A DNA stretch of 64,000 bases. Origin: Tenacibaculum lutimaris. Its GTDB lineage: Bacteria > Bacteroidota > Bacteroidia > Flavobacteriales > Flavobacteriaceae. The notes beneath the pieces are model-generated. The model saw only the letters and a program-made list of their open reading frames with translations, did no database searches and had not been told where the DNA came from. This document shows positions 7,816 through 16,954 of this stretch, one piece after another (within the stretch, counting starts at the first letter, position 1; every line of letters starts with the position of its first letter). The position numbers were made by a program, and so were the translations under genes. The stretch lies in assembly GCF_003610735.1 (NCBI RefSeq), contig NZ_RAQM01000006.1, positions 1 through 64,000 on the forward strand, written 5' to 3'.

Positions 7816-10794
7816 ATGCAAAACAAAGGATTAATTAAATTATTTGCTATACTTTTTGGTTTAGTAAGTATTTATCAATTATCGTTCTCGTTTTTCGCCA
7901 ATAAGGTAGAAGACAGCGCGAAACAGTATGCGAAAGCAAATGTTAGTGATAACAATGGAAGAGCTTTAGCTAGATATGAAAGAAAATACTTAGATAGCGT
8001 AGCTAACAAAGAGGTAGTAAACTTAGGATTTGCTAAGTACTCTTACAACGACATCAAAGACAAAGAAATGAACCTTGGTCTTGATTTAAAAGGGGGTATT
8101 AATGCAATTTTACAGGTATCAGTAAAAGATATCTTAATTGGATTATCTAACGATTCTCAAAACACAACTTTTAAGCAAGCATTAAAAAATGCTGATGAAG
8201 CTCAAAAGAACAGTCAAGCGAATTACTTAGATTTATTCTACGATGAGTTCGAAAAATTAAGCAACGGTAACGTTAAATTAAGCGACCCAAGCATTTTTGG
8301 AACTAAAGCTTTACGTGATAAAATAGACTTCAATAAAACCAACGAGCAGGTTAAATCGACTTTACAAGAAGAAATCAACACTTCTATCAACACTGCTTTT
8401 GAAGTATTACGTAGCCGTATTGATAAATTTGGAGTTGTTCAACCAAACATCCAACGTATTGGAAACTCTGGTAGAATTCAAGTAGAATTACCAGGAGCAA
8501 AAGATATTGATCGTGCTCAAAAATTATTACAAAGTACTGCTGAATTACAATTTTGGGAAGTACACACAAATGCTGATGTACAAAACTTTTTCTTTACTGC
8601 GAATGCTAAAGTTGCTGAATTATTAAAAGATGACTCAGCTACTGAAGAAGTTAAAGATACTACTAAAACAGCTGATAATATTGATGATTTATTAGGTGAG
8701 TCTGCTGATTCAACAAATGTTGAAACTCAAAAGAACTTATTCACTTACTTATACCCTAATGTAGCTCGAAGTCCTCAAGAAGTGAGTCCTTTAGTAGCTC
8801 AATCTAGAGTTCAAGATACAGCAAAAGTTAATAACTTTTTACATAACAAAGAAGTAAGAGCTTTATTACCTAACAACTTAAAATACACTAAGTTTTTATG
8901 GGATTATAAAGCACATCCAGGTGCTGATGGTAGTGAACTTATAAATTTATACGCTATTAAATCTAATAGAAAAGACAAAGCTCCAATTGATGGTGACGTT
9001 ATTGCCGATGCTAAGCAAGAATATAATGAAATGAGTAAGCCTGTGGTATCTATGTTAATGAATGCTACAGGAACTAAGCAATGGGCAAAAATGACAGGTG
9101 AAAACGTTGGTAAATTCGTTGCTGTTGTTTTAGATAATTATGTATATACAGCCCCTAGTGTAAACCAAGTAATTTCTGGAGGTAGCACTCAAATATCTGG
9201 AGGTTCTATGACCGTTACAGAAGCACAAGATATTGCAACTGTATTAAAAGCTGGTAAATTACCTGCACCTGCTAGAGCTATTCAAATGGAAGTAGTTGGA
9301 CCTTCTTTAGGTAAAGAATCTATCGATGCAAGTATGGCATCATTCGGATTAGCTATTATTTTAGTTTTAGTTTGGATGTTCTTATATTACGGAAGAGCTG
9401 GTTTATATGCTAACATTGCCTTAGTGGTAAACATCTTATTCATCTTCGGAATTTTAGCTTCTTTCAACTCTGTATTAACATTACCAGGTATTGCGGGTAT
9501 TATCTTAACTATAGGTATGTCGGTTGATGCGAACGTAATCATTTTCGAAAGAATTAAAGAAGCTTTAAGCGGAGGTAAAAACTTAGGTGACTCTGTAGAG
9601 GAAGGATTTAGTATAAAAGGAGCATTATCTGCAATTATTGATGCTAACATTACCACTTTATTAACGGGTGTTATCTTATATACTTTTGGTACAGGACCAA
9701 TTAAAGGATTCGCTTTAACATTAATGATTGGTATTGCTACTTCTTTATTTACTGCTGTATTTATTACTCGTTTATTTATTGACGGAGCAGTTACTAAAGG
9801 AACAAGTTTACCTTTCAATACTGGATTATCTAAAAACTGGTTTAAAAACATCTCTATCGAGTTTTTACAAAAACGTAAAATCGCTTATATCATTTCAGGA
9901 TTCTTCATCGTTGTTGGTTTAGTTTCTATATTCACTGTAGGATTAAAACAAGGAGTTGACTTTAAAGGAGGTCGTTCTTATGTAGTTCGTTTTGACGAAG
10001 CTATGAAAGGTAACGAGGTTGCTGAAGAATTAAAAGCTGTATTCGGTACTGCTCCTGAGGTTAAAACTTATGGATCTGATCATCAATTAAAAATTACAAC
10101 TGCCTTTAAAATTGACGAGGAAGGAACTGAAGTTGATGACGAAGTACAAACTGCTTTATACAATGGGTTAAAGTCTCACTTAGGAAATACTTCTTACGAG
10201 GATTTCAAACCAGGTTTTGAAAAAGCTGGAAACGGAATTATGAGTTATATGAAAGTAGAACCTACAATTGCTGACGACATTAAGCAGGCTGCTTTATGGG
10301 CGGTATTAGGATCGTTAATTGTAGTATTCTTATATATCTTATTACGTTTTAGAAAAATGGCTTACTCTATCGGTGCAGTAGTTGCTGTTTTCCATGATGT
10401 ATTAGTAGTATTAGGAGTATTCTCTTTATTATACAAATTCATGCCATTTGATATGGAAATTGGTCAGTCGTTTATCGCTGCTATCTTAACAGTAGTAGGA
10501 TACTCATTAAACGATACCGTGGTAATTTTTGATAGAATTAGAGAGTTTACTGAAGGTAAAAATTCAGTTACTGCTAACTTAGTAAACAAAGCATTATGTA
10601 GTACTTTAGGAAGAACTATCAACACCTCTTTAACAACATTATTAGTAATGTTAGCTATCTTCTTCTTCGGAGGAGACAGTATTAAAGGATTCATGTTCGC
10701 ATTAATCGTGGGTGTAGTGGTAGGTACTTACTCTTCTTTATTCGTTGCAACACCAATTATGTTCGACGTTTCTAAAAAAGAAGAAAACAAATAA
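7816..10794 (+). CDS. secDF: protein translocase subunits SecD and SecF, fused
   Basis: SecDF uses the proton gradient to pull exported proteins through SecYEG. One 992-residue chain carries both halves, as is usual in Bacteroidota. The SecD half has the N-terminal membrane helix, LGLDLKGGINAILQV (about 91-105), a large periplasmic domain with an extra acidic insertion around 285-310, and the six-helix block starting near VVGPSLGKESID. The SecF half begins near residue 685 with QKRKIAYIISGFF and has VDFKGGRSYVVRF and YSLNDTVVIFDRIRE. Both conserved membrane motifs (MSVDANVIIFERIKE and SLNDTVVIFDRIRE) are present, so both halves look functional. Confidence 0.97.
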   Translation: MQNKGLIKLFAILFGLVSIYQLSFSFFANKVEDSAKQYAKANVSDNNGRALARYERKYLDSVANKEVVNLGFAKYSYNDIKDKEMNLGLDLKGGINAILQVSVKDILIGLSNDSQNTTFKQALKNADEAQKNSQANYLDLFYDEFEKLSNGNVKLSDPSIFGTKALRDKIDFNKTNEQVKSTLQEEINTSINTAFEVLRSRIDKFGVVQPNIQRIGNSGRIQVELPGAKDIDRAQKLLQSTAELQFWEVHTNADVQNFFFTANAKVAELLKDDSATEEVKDTTKTADNIDDLLGESADSTNVETQKNLFTYLYPNVARSPQEVSPLVAQSRVQDTAKVNNFLHNKEVRALLPNNLKYTKFLWDYKAHPGADGSELINLYAIKSNRKDKAPIDGDVIADAKQEYNEMSKPVVSMLMNATGTKQWAKMTGENVGKFVAVVLDNYVYTAPSVNQVISGGSTQISGGSMTVTEAQDIATVLKAGKLPAPARAIQMEVVGPSLGKESIDASMASFGLAIILVLVWMFLYYGRAGLYANIALVVNILFIFGILASFNSVLTLPGIAGIILTIGMSVDANVIIFERIKEALSGGKNLGDSVEEGFSIKGALSAIIDANITTLLTGVILYTFGTGPIKGFALTLMIGIATSLFTAVFITRLFIDGAVTKGTSLPFNTGLSKNWFKNISIEFLQKRKIAYIISGFFIVVGLVSIFTVGLKQGVDFKGGRSYVVRFDEAMKGNEVAEELKAVFGTAPEVKTYGSDHQLKITTAFKIDEEGTEVDDEVQTALYNGLKSHLGNTSYEDFKPGFEKAGNGIMSYMKVEPTIADDIKQAALWAVLGSLIVVFLYILLRFRKMAYSIGAVVAVFHDVLVVLGVFSLLYKFMPFDMEIGQSFIAAILTVVGYSLNDTVVIFDRIREFTEGKNSVTANLVNKALCSTLGRTINTSLTTLLVMLAIFFFGGDSIKGFMFALIVGVVVGTYSSLFVATPIMFDVSKKEENK

Positions 10795-10813
10795 GCGCTA
10801 CTTAAACATATAT

Positions 10814-10848
10814 AAAACCGTTTTGAAGTTTATTCAAAACGGTTTTTT
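10814..10848 (+). terminator. secDF terminator
   Basis: The stem AAAACCGTTTTGAA / TTCAAAACGGTTTT around a 5-nt loop ends in a T run. It separates secDF from the promoter of the next gene by only about 20 nt. Confidence 0.85.
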
Positions 10849-10866
10849 CATTTAATATCAAGAAAC

Positions 10867-10874
10867 TATCTTTG
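10867..10874 (+). promoter_or_regulatory. promoter box of hpt-adk, nearly leaderless
   Basis: TATCTTTG at 10867-10874 ends only 7 nt before the ATG at 10882. In Bacteroidota transcription starts about 4-8 nt after this box, so the mRNA would have almost no leader. No good TTG is seen at -33; that position lies at the 3' end of the secDF terminator. Confidence 0.55.
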
Positions 10875-10881
10875 CATTCTG

Positions 10882-12000
10882 ATGAAAATTACAAAACTTC
10901 ACGATTTATATTTTAAAGAGTTCATTTCAGCTAATGAAATCTCTAGCATTATTACATCTTTAGCTAAACAAGTTAAAAATGACTTACCAAAAGACGAGGT
11001 TCCTGTTTTTATAGGGATTTTAAACGGTTGCTTTGTTTTTACTGCCGATTTTTTACGTCAATACAAAGGTGATTGTGAAATAAGCTTTGTAAAATTATCT
11101 TCCTATGAAGGTACTAGTTCAACAGAAAATGTAAAAAGTTTAATAGGTCTTAACGAAGACTTGACAGGACGTACTGTTATCATTTTAGAAGATATTATTG
11201 ATACCGGAACAACACTTCAAGAAATCTACGAGATTTTTGCAACAAAAAATTTAAAAGAATTAAAAATAGTTACACTTTTCTACAAACCAGATGTATATCG
11301 TAAAGAATTACATATAGACTATATCGGAAAAGGTATTGAAGACAAGTTTATTGTTGGTTACGGTTTAGATTACAAAGGTTATGGTAGAAATTTACCCGCT
11401 ATTTATCAATTAACAACACAACCCAAAATGAAAAACATCGTATTATTCGGTCCTCCAGGTGCAGGAAAAGGCACACAAGCAGAAATTTTAAAAGAAAAAT
11501 ACAATTTAGTACACATTTCTACAGGAGACGTATTCCGATTTAATATTAAAAATCAAACTGAATTAGGGTTATTAGCAAAAACATATATTGATGCTGGTGA
11601 TTTAGTTCCTGATGAAGTTACAATTAACATGTTAAAAGAAGAGGTTAACAAAAATGCTGACGTAGCAGGATTTATTTTTGATGGTTTTCCTCGTACAGAA
11701 TCTCAAGCAGAAGCTTTAGATGCATTTTTAGCTGAAAAAGGTGAGCGCATTAACGGAATGGTTGCTTTAGAAGTTCCTGAAGACTTACTAGTTGACCGTA
11801 TTTTAGAAAGAGGAAAAACAAGTGGTCGTTCAGATGATATGGACGAAAGTAAAATTCGTAATCGTTTTAACGAGTACAACACTAAAACAGCTGTTTTAAA
11901 AGATTTTTATCAAGCTCAAGGCAATTACTACGGCATAAACGGAGTTGGTTCTATTGAAGAGATCACACAACGTTTATCAGACGTATTTGATACATTATAA
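10882..12000 (+). CDS. hpt-adk: fused hypoxanthine phosphoribosyltransferase - adenylate kinase
   Basis: One 372-residue frame holds two complete enzymes. Residues 1-180 are a purine phosphoribosyltransferase: VIILEDIIDTGTTL with Glu103/Asp104 and Asp107 is the PRPP-binding loop, and GYGLDYKGYGRNLPAIY is the C-terminal HPRT motif. Residue 183 is Met, starting KNIVLFGPPGAGKGTQAEIL, a standard adenylate kinase P-loop. The kinase part has DGFPRT, LERGKTSGRSDD and a short LID, the usual 190-residue size. The first enzyme salvages hypoxanthine or guanine to IMP or GMP; the second interconverts AMP, ADP and ATP. No stop or shift separates them. An internal start at 11428 could also give free adenylate kinase. 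Confidence 0.94.
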   Translation: MKITKLHDLYFKEFISANEISSIITSLAKQVKNDLPKDEVPVFIGILNGCFVFTADFLRQYKGDCEISFVKLSSYEGTSSTENVKSLIGLNEDLTGRTVIILEDIIDTGTTLQEIYEIFATKNLKELKIVTLFYKPDVYRKELHIDYIGKGIEDKFIVGYGLDYKGYGRNLPAIYQLTTQPKMKNIVLFGPPGAGKGTQAEILKEKYNLVHISTGDVFRFNIKNQTELGLLAKTYIDAGDLVPDEVTINMLKEEVNKNADVAGFIFDGFPRTESQAEALDAFLAEKGERINGMVALEVPEDLLVDRILERGKTSGRSDDMDESKIRNRFNEYNTKTAVLKDFYQAQGNYYGINGVGSIEEITQRLSDVFDTL

Positions 12001-12070
12001 ACAAACAAAAAGGTAAAGGTTAAGGGCAAATGTTCTTTTGCCTTTTATCTTTAACCTAAAACCCAAAACA

Positions 12071-13060
12071 ATGACTGAAGGAAATTTTGTCGACTATATA
12101 AAAATTTACGCATCATCTGGTAAAGGTGGTCGTGGATCTGCTCACTTACATCGCGAAAAGTATATCACCAAAGGTGGTCCTGATGGTGGTGATGGTGGTC
12201 GTGGTGGACACGTAATTTTACGTGGCGATAAGAATATGTGGACACTTTTCCATTTAAAATTTAAACGTCATTTTAGAGCAGAACATGGTGGTGATGGTAG
12301 TGCTAGTCGTAGCACAGGTCATGATGGTGCTGATGTTATAATTCCTGTTCCGTTAGGTACTATTATCCGTGATGCTGATACTGACGAAATTTTACATGAA
12401 GTTATTGAAGACGGACAAGAAATCATCTTATTAGAAGGTGGTAAAGGCGGTCGTGGTAACTGGCATTTTAAGTCATCTACAAACCAAACTCCTCGTTACG
12501 CACAACCAGGTATTGACGGACAGGAAGGTTGGTACCGTATTGAGTTAAAAGTTTTAGCTGATGTTGGTTTAGTTGGTTTCCCAAATGCTGGAAAATCAAC
12601 GTTATTATCAGTTATTACCGCAGCAAAACCGAAAATTGCTGATTATGCGTTTACGACCCTAAAACCTAACTTAGGAATTGTAGAATACCGTAATCACCAG
12701 AGTTTTGTAATGGCCGATATTCCTGGAATTATTGAAGGAGCTGCTGAAGGAAAAGGTTTAGGACATCACTTTTTACGTCATATCGAGCGTAACTCTACCC
12801 TACTCTTTTTAATTCCTGCCGATAGTGAAGATATTCAAAAAGAATATGAAATCTTATTGAATGAATTACGCAAGCACAATCCTGAATTGTTAGATAAAGA
12901 TCGTTTGTTAGCTATTTCGAAATCGGATATGTTAGACGACGAATTAAAAGAAGAAATTAAACAAGATTTACCAGAAGGTATTGAAACTATATTTATCTCT
13001 TCTGTTGCCCAACAAGGTTTAACAGAACTGAAAGATAAATTATGGCAAATGTTGAATTAA
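12071..13060 (+). CDS. obg: GTPase Obg/CgtA
   Basis: Ribosome-associated GTPase needed for 50S maturation and the stress response. The N-terminal glycine-rich Obg fold (about 1-158; [16 protein letters not shown]) is followed by the G domain with GFPNAGKST (G1), [10 protein letters not shown] (G3) and AISKSDML (G4). I use ATG 12071 ([13 protein letters not shown]), giving 329 residues, because family members begin just here; the in-frame ATG at 12038 adds 11 unrelated residues. It lacks a long C-terminal extension. It follows hpt-adk by 70 nt and may be cotranscribed. Confidence 0.95.
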   Translation: MTEGNFVDYIKIYASSGKGGRGSAHLHREKYITKGGPDGGDGGRGGHVILRGDKNMWTLFHLKFKRHFRAEHGGDGSASRSTGHDGADVIIPVPLGTIIRDADTDEILHEVIEDGQEIILLEGGKGGRGNWHFKSSTNQTPRYAQPGIDGQEGWYRIELKVLADVGLVGFPNAGKSTLLSVITAAKPKIADYAFTTLKPNLGIVEYRNHQSFVMADIPGIIEGAAEGKGLGHHFLRHIERNSTLLFLIPADSEDIQKEYEILLNELRKHNPELLDKDRLLAISKSDMLDDELKEEIKQDLPEGIETIFISSVAQQGLTELKDKLWQMLN

Positions 13061-13083
13061 TTCTTCTTTCTAAATAACATTAC

Positions 13084-13115
13084 AAAAAGCAATCTCATAT
13101 GAGGTTGCTTTTTTG
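13084..13115 (+). terminator. obg terminator
   Basis: The stem GCAATCTCA / TGAGGTTGC (one G-U pair), with flanking A and T runs, lies 24 nt after the obg stop. Confidence 0.8.
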
Positions 13116-13177
13116 TTTTGGTTATTAATAGACAAAAAATTAAATTAGTAAATTAACTACTCATTTTAAAAAAAAAC

Positions 13178-13741
13178 ATGAAAAAGACAAGTTTACTAAT
13201 ACTGATTTTATTAATTTCAACTAATATTTTTTGTCAAACTAAAATAGATAGTTTAGAAATCTTAATTAACAACCTTAAAGAAGAAAAAAGTATCATAGAT
13301 GAAAAAATAAAAAATGCCGAAAAAGAAATAATCAAGATTATTAAGGCTGAAGGTTATGAAATCACAGTTAAACTTCCTTATTATAAAAAGTATTTAGAGG
13401 TAAAAAACAAAATTAAAGGAGGGAGAATTATCGCCAAAATTAAAGATGGAGAAAAGCTTCTTGTTATAGGTAAAGAAGATATTTATCTAAAAGTAAAAAT
13501 TAAAGATAAGATTGGATTTACTTTTATTTCAAATCTAGAGCCTCCAATTAATTTATTAAGTCAAAAAAAAGAATATTATAATTCTTTCAAAAAAAACACT
13601 ACTTCGAATTCTTTTAACTATTCTACAGGCAAAACTTATAAAAGCAAATGTTCGAGTACTCAATGCACTGGAAGGACAAAAAAGGGTTCTAGATGTAGAA
13701 ATAGAACAACTAACTGCAGCGGAAGGTGTTACAGACATTAG
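13178..13741 (+). CDS. exported coiled-coil protein with Cys-rich DUF5763-like tail
   Basis: 187 residues. A signal peptide (MKKTSLLILILLISTNIFCQ) leads into a coiled coil (about 22-55) and a small beta-rich middle (GEKLLVIGKEDIYLKVKIKDK, SH3-like by eye). The tail has a regular cysteine motif, CSSTQCTGRTKKGSRCRNRT then CSGRCYRH, with six Cys and a terminal His. I recognise this tail as the DUF5763 type seen in many Bacteroidota proteins; it could bind a metal ion or be disulfide-bonded. Function unknown. It is AT-rich and stands alone. Confidence 0.6.
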   Translation: MKKTSLLILILLISTNIFCQTKIDSLEILINNLKEEKSIIDEKIKNAEKEIIKIIKAEGYEITVKLPYYKKYLEVKNKIKGGRIIAKIKDGEKLLVIGKEDIYLKVKIKDKIGFTFISNLEPPINLLSQKKEYYNSFKKNTTSNSFNYSTGKTYKSKCSSTQCTGRTKKGSRCRNRTTNCSGRCYRH

Positions 13742-13751
13742 TGAAAACTGT

Positions 13752-13796
13752 TTACAACACTCTCTTCGCTTCTATAAAAGCACGTTTCCAATAATT
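13752..13796 (-). pseudogene. 3'-end remnant of a second NlpC/P60 gene
   Basis: Read on the minus strand this 45-bp piece encodes NYWKRAFIEAKRVL and a stop, exactly the last 14 residues of the NlpC/P60 lipoprotein at 25375-25932. The DNA differs at five of 45 positions and every change is silent. An in-frame stop lies directly upstream, so nothing longer is encoded. It is probably the last trace of a paralogue deleted after a period of selection. Confidence 0.75.
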
Positions 13797-13815
13797 TTAG
13801 AGTAAACAATAAGAT

Positions 13816-13846
13816 AAAAAAACACCCTTTAAAAGGGCGTTTTTTT
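13816..13846. terminator. bidirectional terminator
   Basis: The stem ACACCCTTT / AAAGGGCGT with A and T runs on both sides overlaps the last codons of the minus-strand gene at 13845. Confidence 0.75.
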
Positions 13847-14474
13847 ATTCCATATTCCATATTTTTTCAATTATTTCTTGATAGATGGTGTTTGCATTTT
13901 TATTCGTACTTCTTTCTACATACTCTCTCATTAACACTACTCTATCAACTGCTCCTGGATGTGTAAAGATTTCTGGTCCTAACAAGTTTTGTAAAACTTC
14001 AAAATTTGTTGTTAAATCATTTCCTAGCTCCACCTCTTGTGTAGTAATTAAATGAACCGCTATAATATCGGCAAGATATTCTGCTTTTTTATATGCATTT
14101 GTTTTATTTCCGTTAGGTATTTCTGATCCTAAATTAAATTGCTCTGCTTGTTTTAGTGTTACAATATGTCCTAACTCATGTGCCAATACAAAAGCTTTTA
14201 TATAATCTTTATCGTACTCTATTAAACCTTGGCTTACTTCAACATAGTTCATTGCCGCTCCTGCATTTACAGTAGTGTCTTCTTTGTCAATTCTAAATTC
14301 ATTTGGAATATCAACACCTGCAAACTCTTTAAACAACGGTTTTACTGTTTTTAAGTACAGTTCTTTTAATTTATCTTCTTTTGTTACGTTTTCTACTATT
14401 TCTTCTTTTTTAGTTTCACTAGTATTACAGCTTACTACTAAAAAAGCTGTGATAAGCATTATTATTTTTCTCAT
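13845..14474 (-). CDS. M48-like zinc metallopeptidase, lipoprotein
   Basis: 209 residues with a lipoprotein signal (MRKIIMLITAFLVVSC; lipobox Cys16). The zinc motif is HELGH (His99, Glu100, His103) and a downstream AEYLAD supplies the third ligand as in gluzincins of the M48 type. It probably acts on periplasmic proteins. The chain is shorter than typical M48 proteins and has no TPR region. It has its own terminator and is separated from the Sus-like operon by another terminator, so it is probably a separate unit. Substrate unknown. Confidence 0.75.
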   Translation of the reverse strand: MRKIIMLITAFLVVSCNTSETKKEEIVENVTKEDKLKELYLKTVKPLFKEFAGVDIPNEFRIDKEDTTVNAGAAMNYVEVSQGLIEYDKDYIKAFVLAHELGHIVTLKQAEQFNLGSEIPNGNKTNAYKKAEYLADIIAVHLITTQEVELGNDLTTNFEVLQNLLGPEIFTHPGAVDRVVLMREYVERSTNKNANTIYQEIIEKIWNME

Positions 14475-14485
14475 AAATTTTAGAA

Positions 14486-14520
14486 TAAAAAAACACCCTT
14501 AGAAATAAATTCTAAGAGTG
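14486..14520 (-). terminator. terminator of the metalloprotease-SusCD operon
   Basis: The stem CACCCTTAGAA / TTCTAAGAGTG with one mismatch is followed on the minus strand by a T run (14485-14493). It lies just after the DUF5018-like lipoprotein gene. Confidence 0.75.
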
Positions 14521-14543
14521 CTTTGCTGGGGAATAAACATTAA

Positions 14544-15554
14544 TTAATAATATGTGTATGTAATACTAGTATTGATAAAACCGAATACAACATACGAAGC
14601 CGTTAATGGGTAACCGTCTGTATTATATACATAAGTTACCGGAGTATCGCTTGAAAAACTTCCCTGCGTAGGATTATTTATATTTACTCCATCTAACCCT
14701 GTTCCTACATTAATTTTAGCAAAAGCTGTAGGATATACTCCTTTAAAAGGGTTGTTTTTCTCATCATAAGTATTCTCTAACGCCTCAGTACCTACTGTTT
14801 CTGTTTTAACATTTCCTTCTTCGTTATATATATAACTTGTATTAGCTACTCTACCATTCTCTTTATTCAGCCTCTCTTTTTTCTCCAATCTATTTTCTGT
14901 ATCATATGTATATGTATATGTATATACTTCTATACCATCTTCCTTCTCAACAGCACTTACAATTAAATCTGTATCATTATATGTATACACAGTGCTTTTT
15001 GTATCGGACTTTACTTCTATTACTTGATTTTTATTATTATATACAATCGTATAAGTTCTAGTAACTCCACCTTCTTCTACAACATATGAGTTAATAAAAT
15101 TAGAATTTTCGTCATAAGTATATGTAGTAATACTTTCGCTATAGTCATCTTTAAAATGATACGTTTTTATTTGTGAACCACTACCTACTTCACCACGAAT
15201 ATTAATAGTAACATTGTATACTTTTTCATCACCGTTTTCAGCAGTAACCGTAAAAGGCATAGCTTCACCATCAACAAAGTTTACTGGTTGTCCTGGTGCT
15301 GGAGAAATTGTAGCTTTTTCTGAAATAGTAATATTAGGTACTAAACCTGAAATGCTTGTATTAAAAGGAACACTGATTGTAATATTGTTTCCTAAATCGT
15401 AAACAACATCGTCTTCAGTTAATCCTTCAAAGTCTATATTAAAACTTGTAATACTGTTTAATGATGATTGTACTATTTTGTCACTATCATCGCTAGAGCA
15501 ACTTACCATTACAAGTGCTATAATTAAAGACAAAAAAGGGAAAACTTTTTTCAT
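14544..15554 (-). CDS. surface lipoprotein with DUF5018-like and YD-repeat regions
   Basis: 336 residues. A lipoprotein signal (lipobox VMVSC, Cys19) is followed by acidic SSDDSD, a known export-to-surface type of signal in Bacteroidota. Residues about 35-120 form a beta-sandwich with ITSFNIDFEGL, VPFNTSISGLVPNITISEKA and the closing YNVTINIRG, as in DUF5018-type domains. The rest is a run of YTYDENSN, YTYDTENRLEK and YIYNEEGNVKTE units, RHS/YD-like repeats. It is last in the SusC/SusD operon, 72 nt after susD, where surface glycan- or protein-binding lipoproteins usually sit. It probably binds the substrate of the system; the ligand is unknown. Confidence 0.7.
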   Translation of the reverse strand: MKKVFPFLSLIIALVMVSCSSDDSDKIVQSSLNSITSFNIDFEGLTEDDVVYDLGNNITISVPFNTSISGLVPNITISEKATISPAPGQPVNFVDGEAMPFTVTAENGDEKVYNVTINIRGEVGSGSQIKTYHFKDDYSESITTYTYDENSNFINSYVVEEGGVTRTYTIVYNNKNQVIEVKSDTKSTVYTYNDTDLIVSAVEKEDGIEVYTYTYTYDTENRLEKKERLNKENGRVANTSYIYNEEGNVKTETVGTEALENTYDEKNNPFKGVYPTAFAKINVGTGLDGVNINNPTQGSFSSDTPVTYVYNTDGYPLTASYVVFGFINTSITYTYY

Positions 15555-15626
15555 AATGTAAAAATTTAAAAATTAGTATTTTACTATCGACTTCTTTTAT
15601 TCCGTTCGATAATCACGGATTATACT

Positions 15627-16943
15627 TTAAAAGTTTGGGTTATTTATTTTAGCATCGTTAGGAAACTTAACTACATATCTACTATCATTTTTTTGTAATG
15701 TGTAATTTTTTCCTTCATACCACTTTACAATTTGTGGTTGTGTAGTTCTCTTTAAATCATTCCAACGTTGACCTTCAATTGCAAACTCACGTGCACGCTC
15801 ATCTAATATTTCTTCATACAACTCTTGTTTGTTTAAAGAGTTGATATATGTTGTATACGTCGTCATTTTAGACGGAGTATATCTGTTTTTTGCAAACGCT
15901 AACAATTCTGTTTTTGCTAAACTTAATTCGCTTTGTTGCGTATACGCTTCTGCTAAAATCAAATACAGTTCTGCTACCCTAAAGGTAGATCTATACTTAA
16001 TATTAGCTGTTTTAGCAGCTCTATAAACTGTTCCTTCTTTCTTAAAATATATGTTGAATCTTAAATCATTTGTTCTATCGTATTTACTTAAAAAAGTATC
16101 AGACATAGAAGCGTAAGTAGTGATATCAAAAGAAGATACCATATCTAAGGCTAAAATAGATTCTACTGAATTAAATTCTGAAGGCATTATAGAACTATCT
16201 GAGTTTAAATCTTGAACAGTATTTTTTATAGCCAATGCTTCTTTAGCTGCATCAATAGCTTGTTGCCATTGATTTTTAGATAAAAACACTTTCGCTTTTA
16301 AGCTTTTTAAAGCTATTGTTGAGAATCTATAATTTAAGCCTGTTTGTTGTTGTGTAACATTTAAACGTGTTTCTGCATTTGTAATATCTTGTAAGATTTG
16401 CTTATAAACTTCTTCAACAGACTGAATATCATACTTCTGATCTAAATTGTACTCAGTTACTACAGGTACTCCTCCATCGCTATTAGCAGTTGTACTGTTA
16501 TAAGTTTTACCATATAAGTTAACCAACTGAAAATATTGCAAAGCTCTTAAGGCATACGCCTCTCCTACCAATTGATTAATTTGAGTAGCCTCTCCAGTAA
16601 TTTCAGCTTGATTTTCTATAACGTGGTTTGCATGAAAGATTATTTTATAAAAACTAGCATACGAAAAAGCTGTTGTTAGTGGTGACGCACCGGCATCATT
16701 CCAAATAAAAAGATCTTCATACTGTTCTGACCCTAAAGATGCTTTAGTTAATTGAAGTTCATCACTTCTGTATGTAGTTAACACATGGTTATTCTTTTCT
16801 ATACCATAAGCTGTTGTTAAAAAACTTCTGTAATCTTCAACCGATTTAGGAATTATTTGTCCTATTGGTTCTACATCTAAGTAGTCATCACACGAAACCA
16901 TGCTCACTACTACTATGAATAATATATATATGTGTTTTCTCAT
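15627..16943 (-). CDS. susD: SusD/RagB-family nutrient-binding lipoprotein
   Basis: Outer-membrane lipoprotein that caps its SusC partner and captures substrate. 438 residues; the lipobox Cys is in MVSCDDYLDVEP, the classic SusD opening. Helical TPR-like segments follow (YALRALQYFQLVNLYGKTY), and the C-terminal RAREFAIEGQRWNDLKRT is the family signature. It lies 11 nt downstream of susC. At 438 residues it is on the short side for SusD and similar to RagB-like proteins. The neighbouring protease suggests peptides rather than sugars as cargo; this is inference. Confidence 0.9.
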   Translation of the reverse strand: MRKHIYILFIVVVSMVSCDDYLDVEPIGQIIPKSVEDYRSFLTTAYGIEKNNHVLTTYRSDELQLTKASLGSEQYEDLFIWNDAGASPLTTAFSYASFYKIIFHANHVIENQAEITGEATQINQLVGEAYALRALQYFQLVNLYGKTYNSTTANSDGGVPVVTEYNLDQKYDIQSVEEVYKQILQDITNAETRLNVTQQQTGLNYRFSTIALKSLKAKVFLSKNQWQQAIDAAKEALAIKNTVQDLNSDSSIMPSEFNSVESILALDMVSSFDITTYASMSDTFLSKYDRTNDLRFNIYFKKEGTVYRAAKTANIKYRSTFRVAELYLILAEAYTQQSELSLAKTELLAFAKNRYTPSKMTTYTTYINSLNKQELYEEILDERAREFAIEGQRWNDLKRTTQPQIVKWYEGKNYTLQKNDSRYVVKFPNDAKINNPNF

Positions 16944-16954
16944 TTCTGTATTTT

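Noticed and set aside
9387..9851. 154-codon minus-strand frame inside secDF
   Set aside because: It is antisense to the conserved SecD membrane block and its protein looks like a shadow of that sequence.
12180..12320. GGTGGTGATGG-like DNA repeats in obg
   Set aside because: They encode the glycine-rich loops of the Obg fold and are explained by protein sequence.
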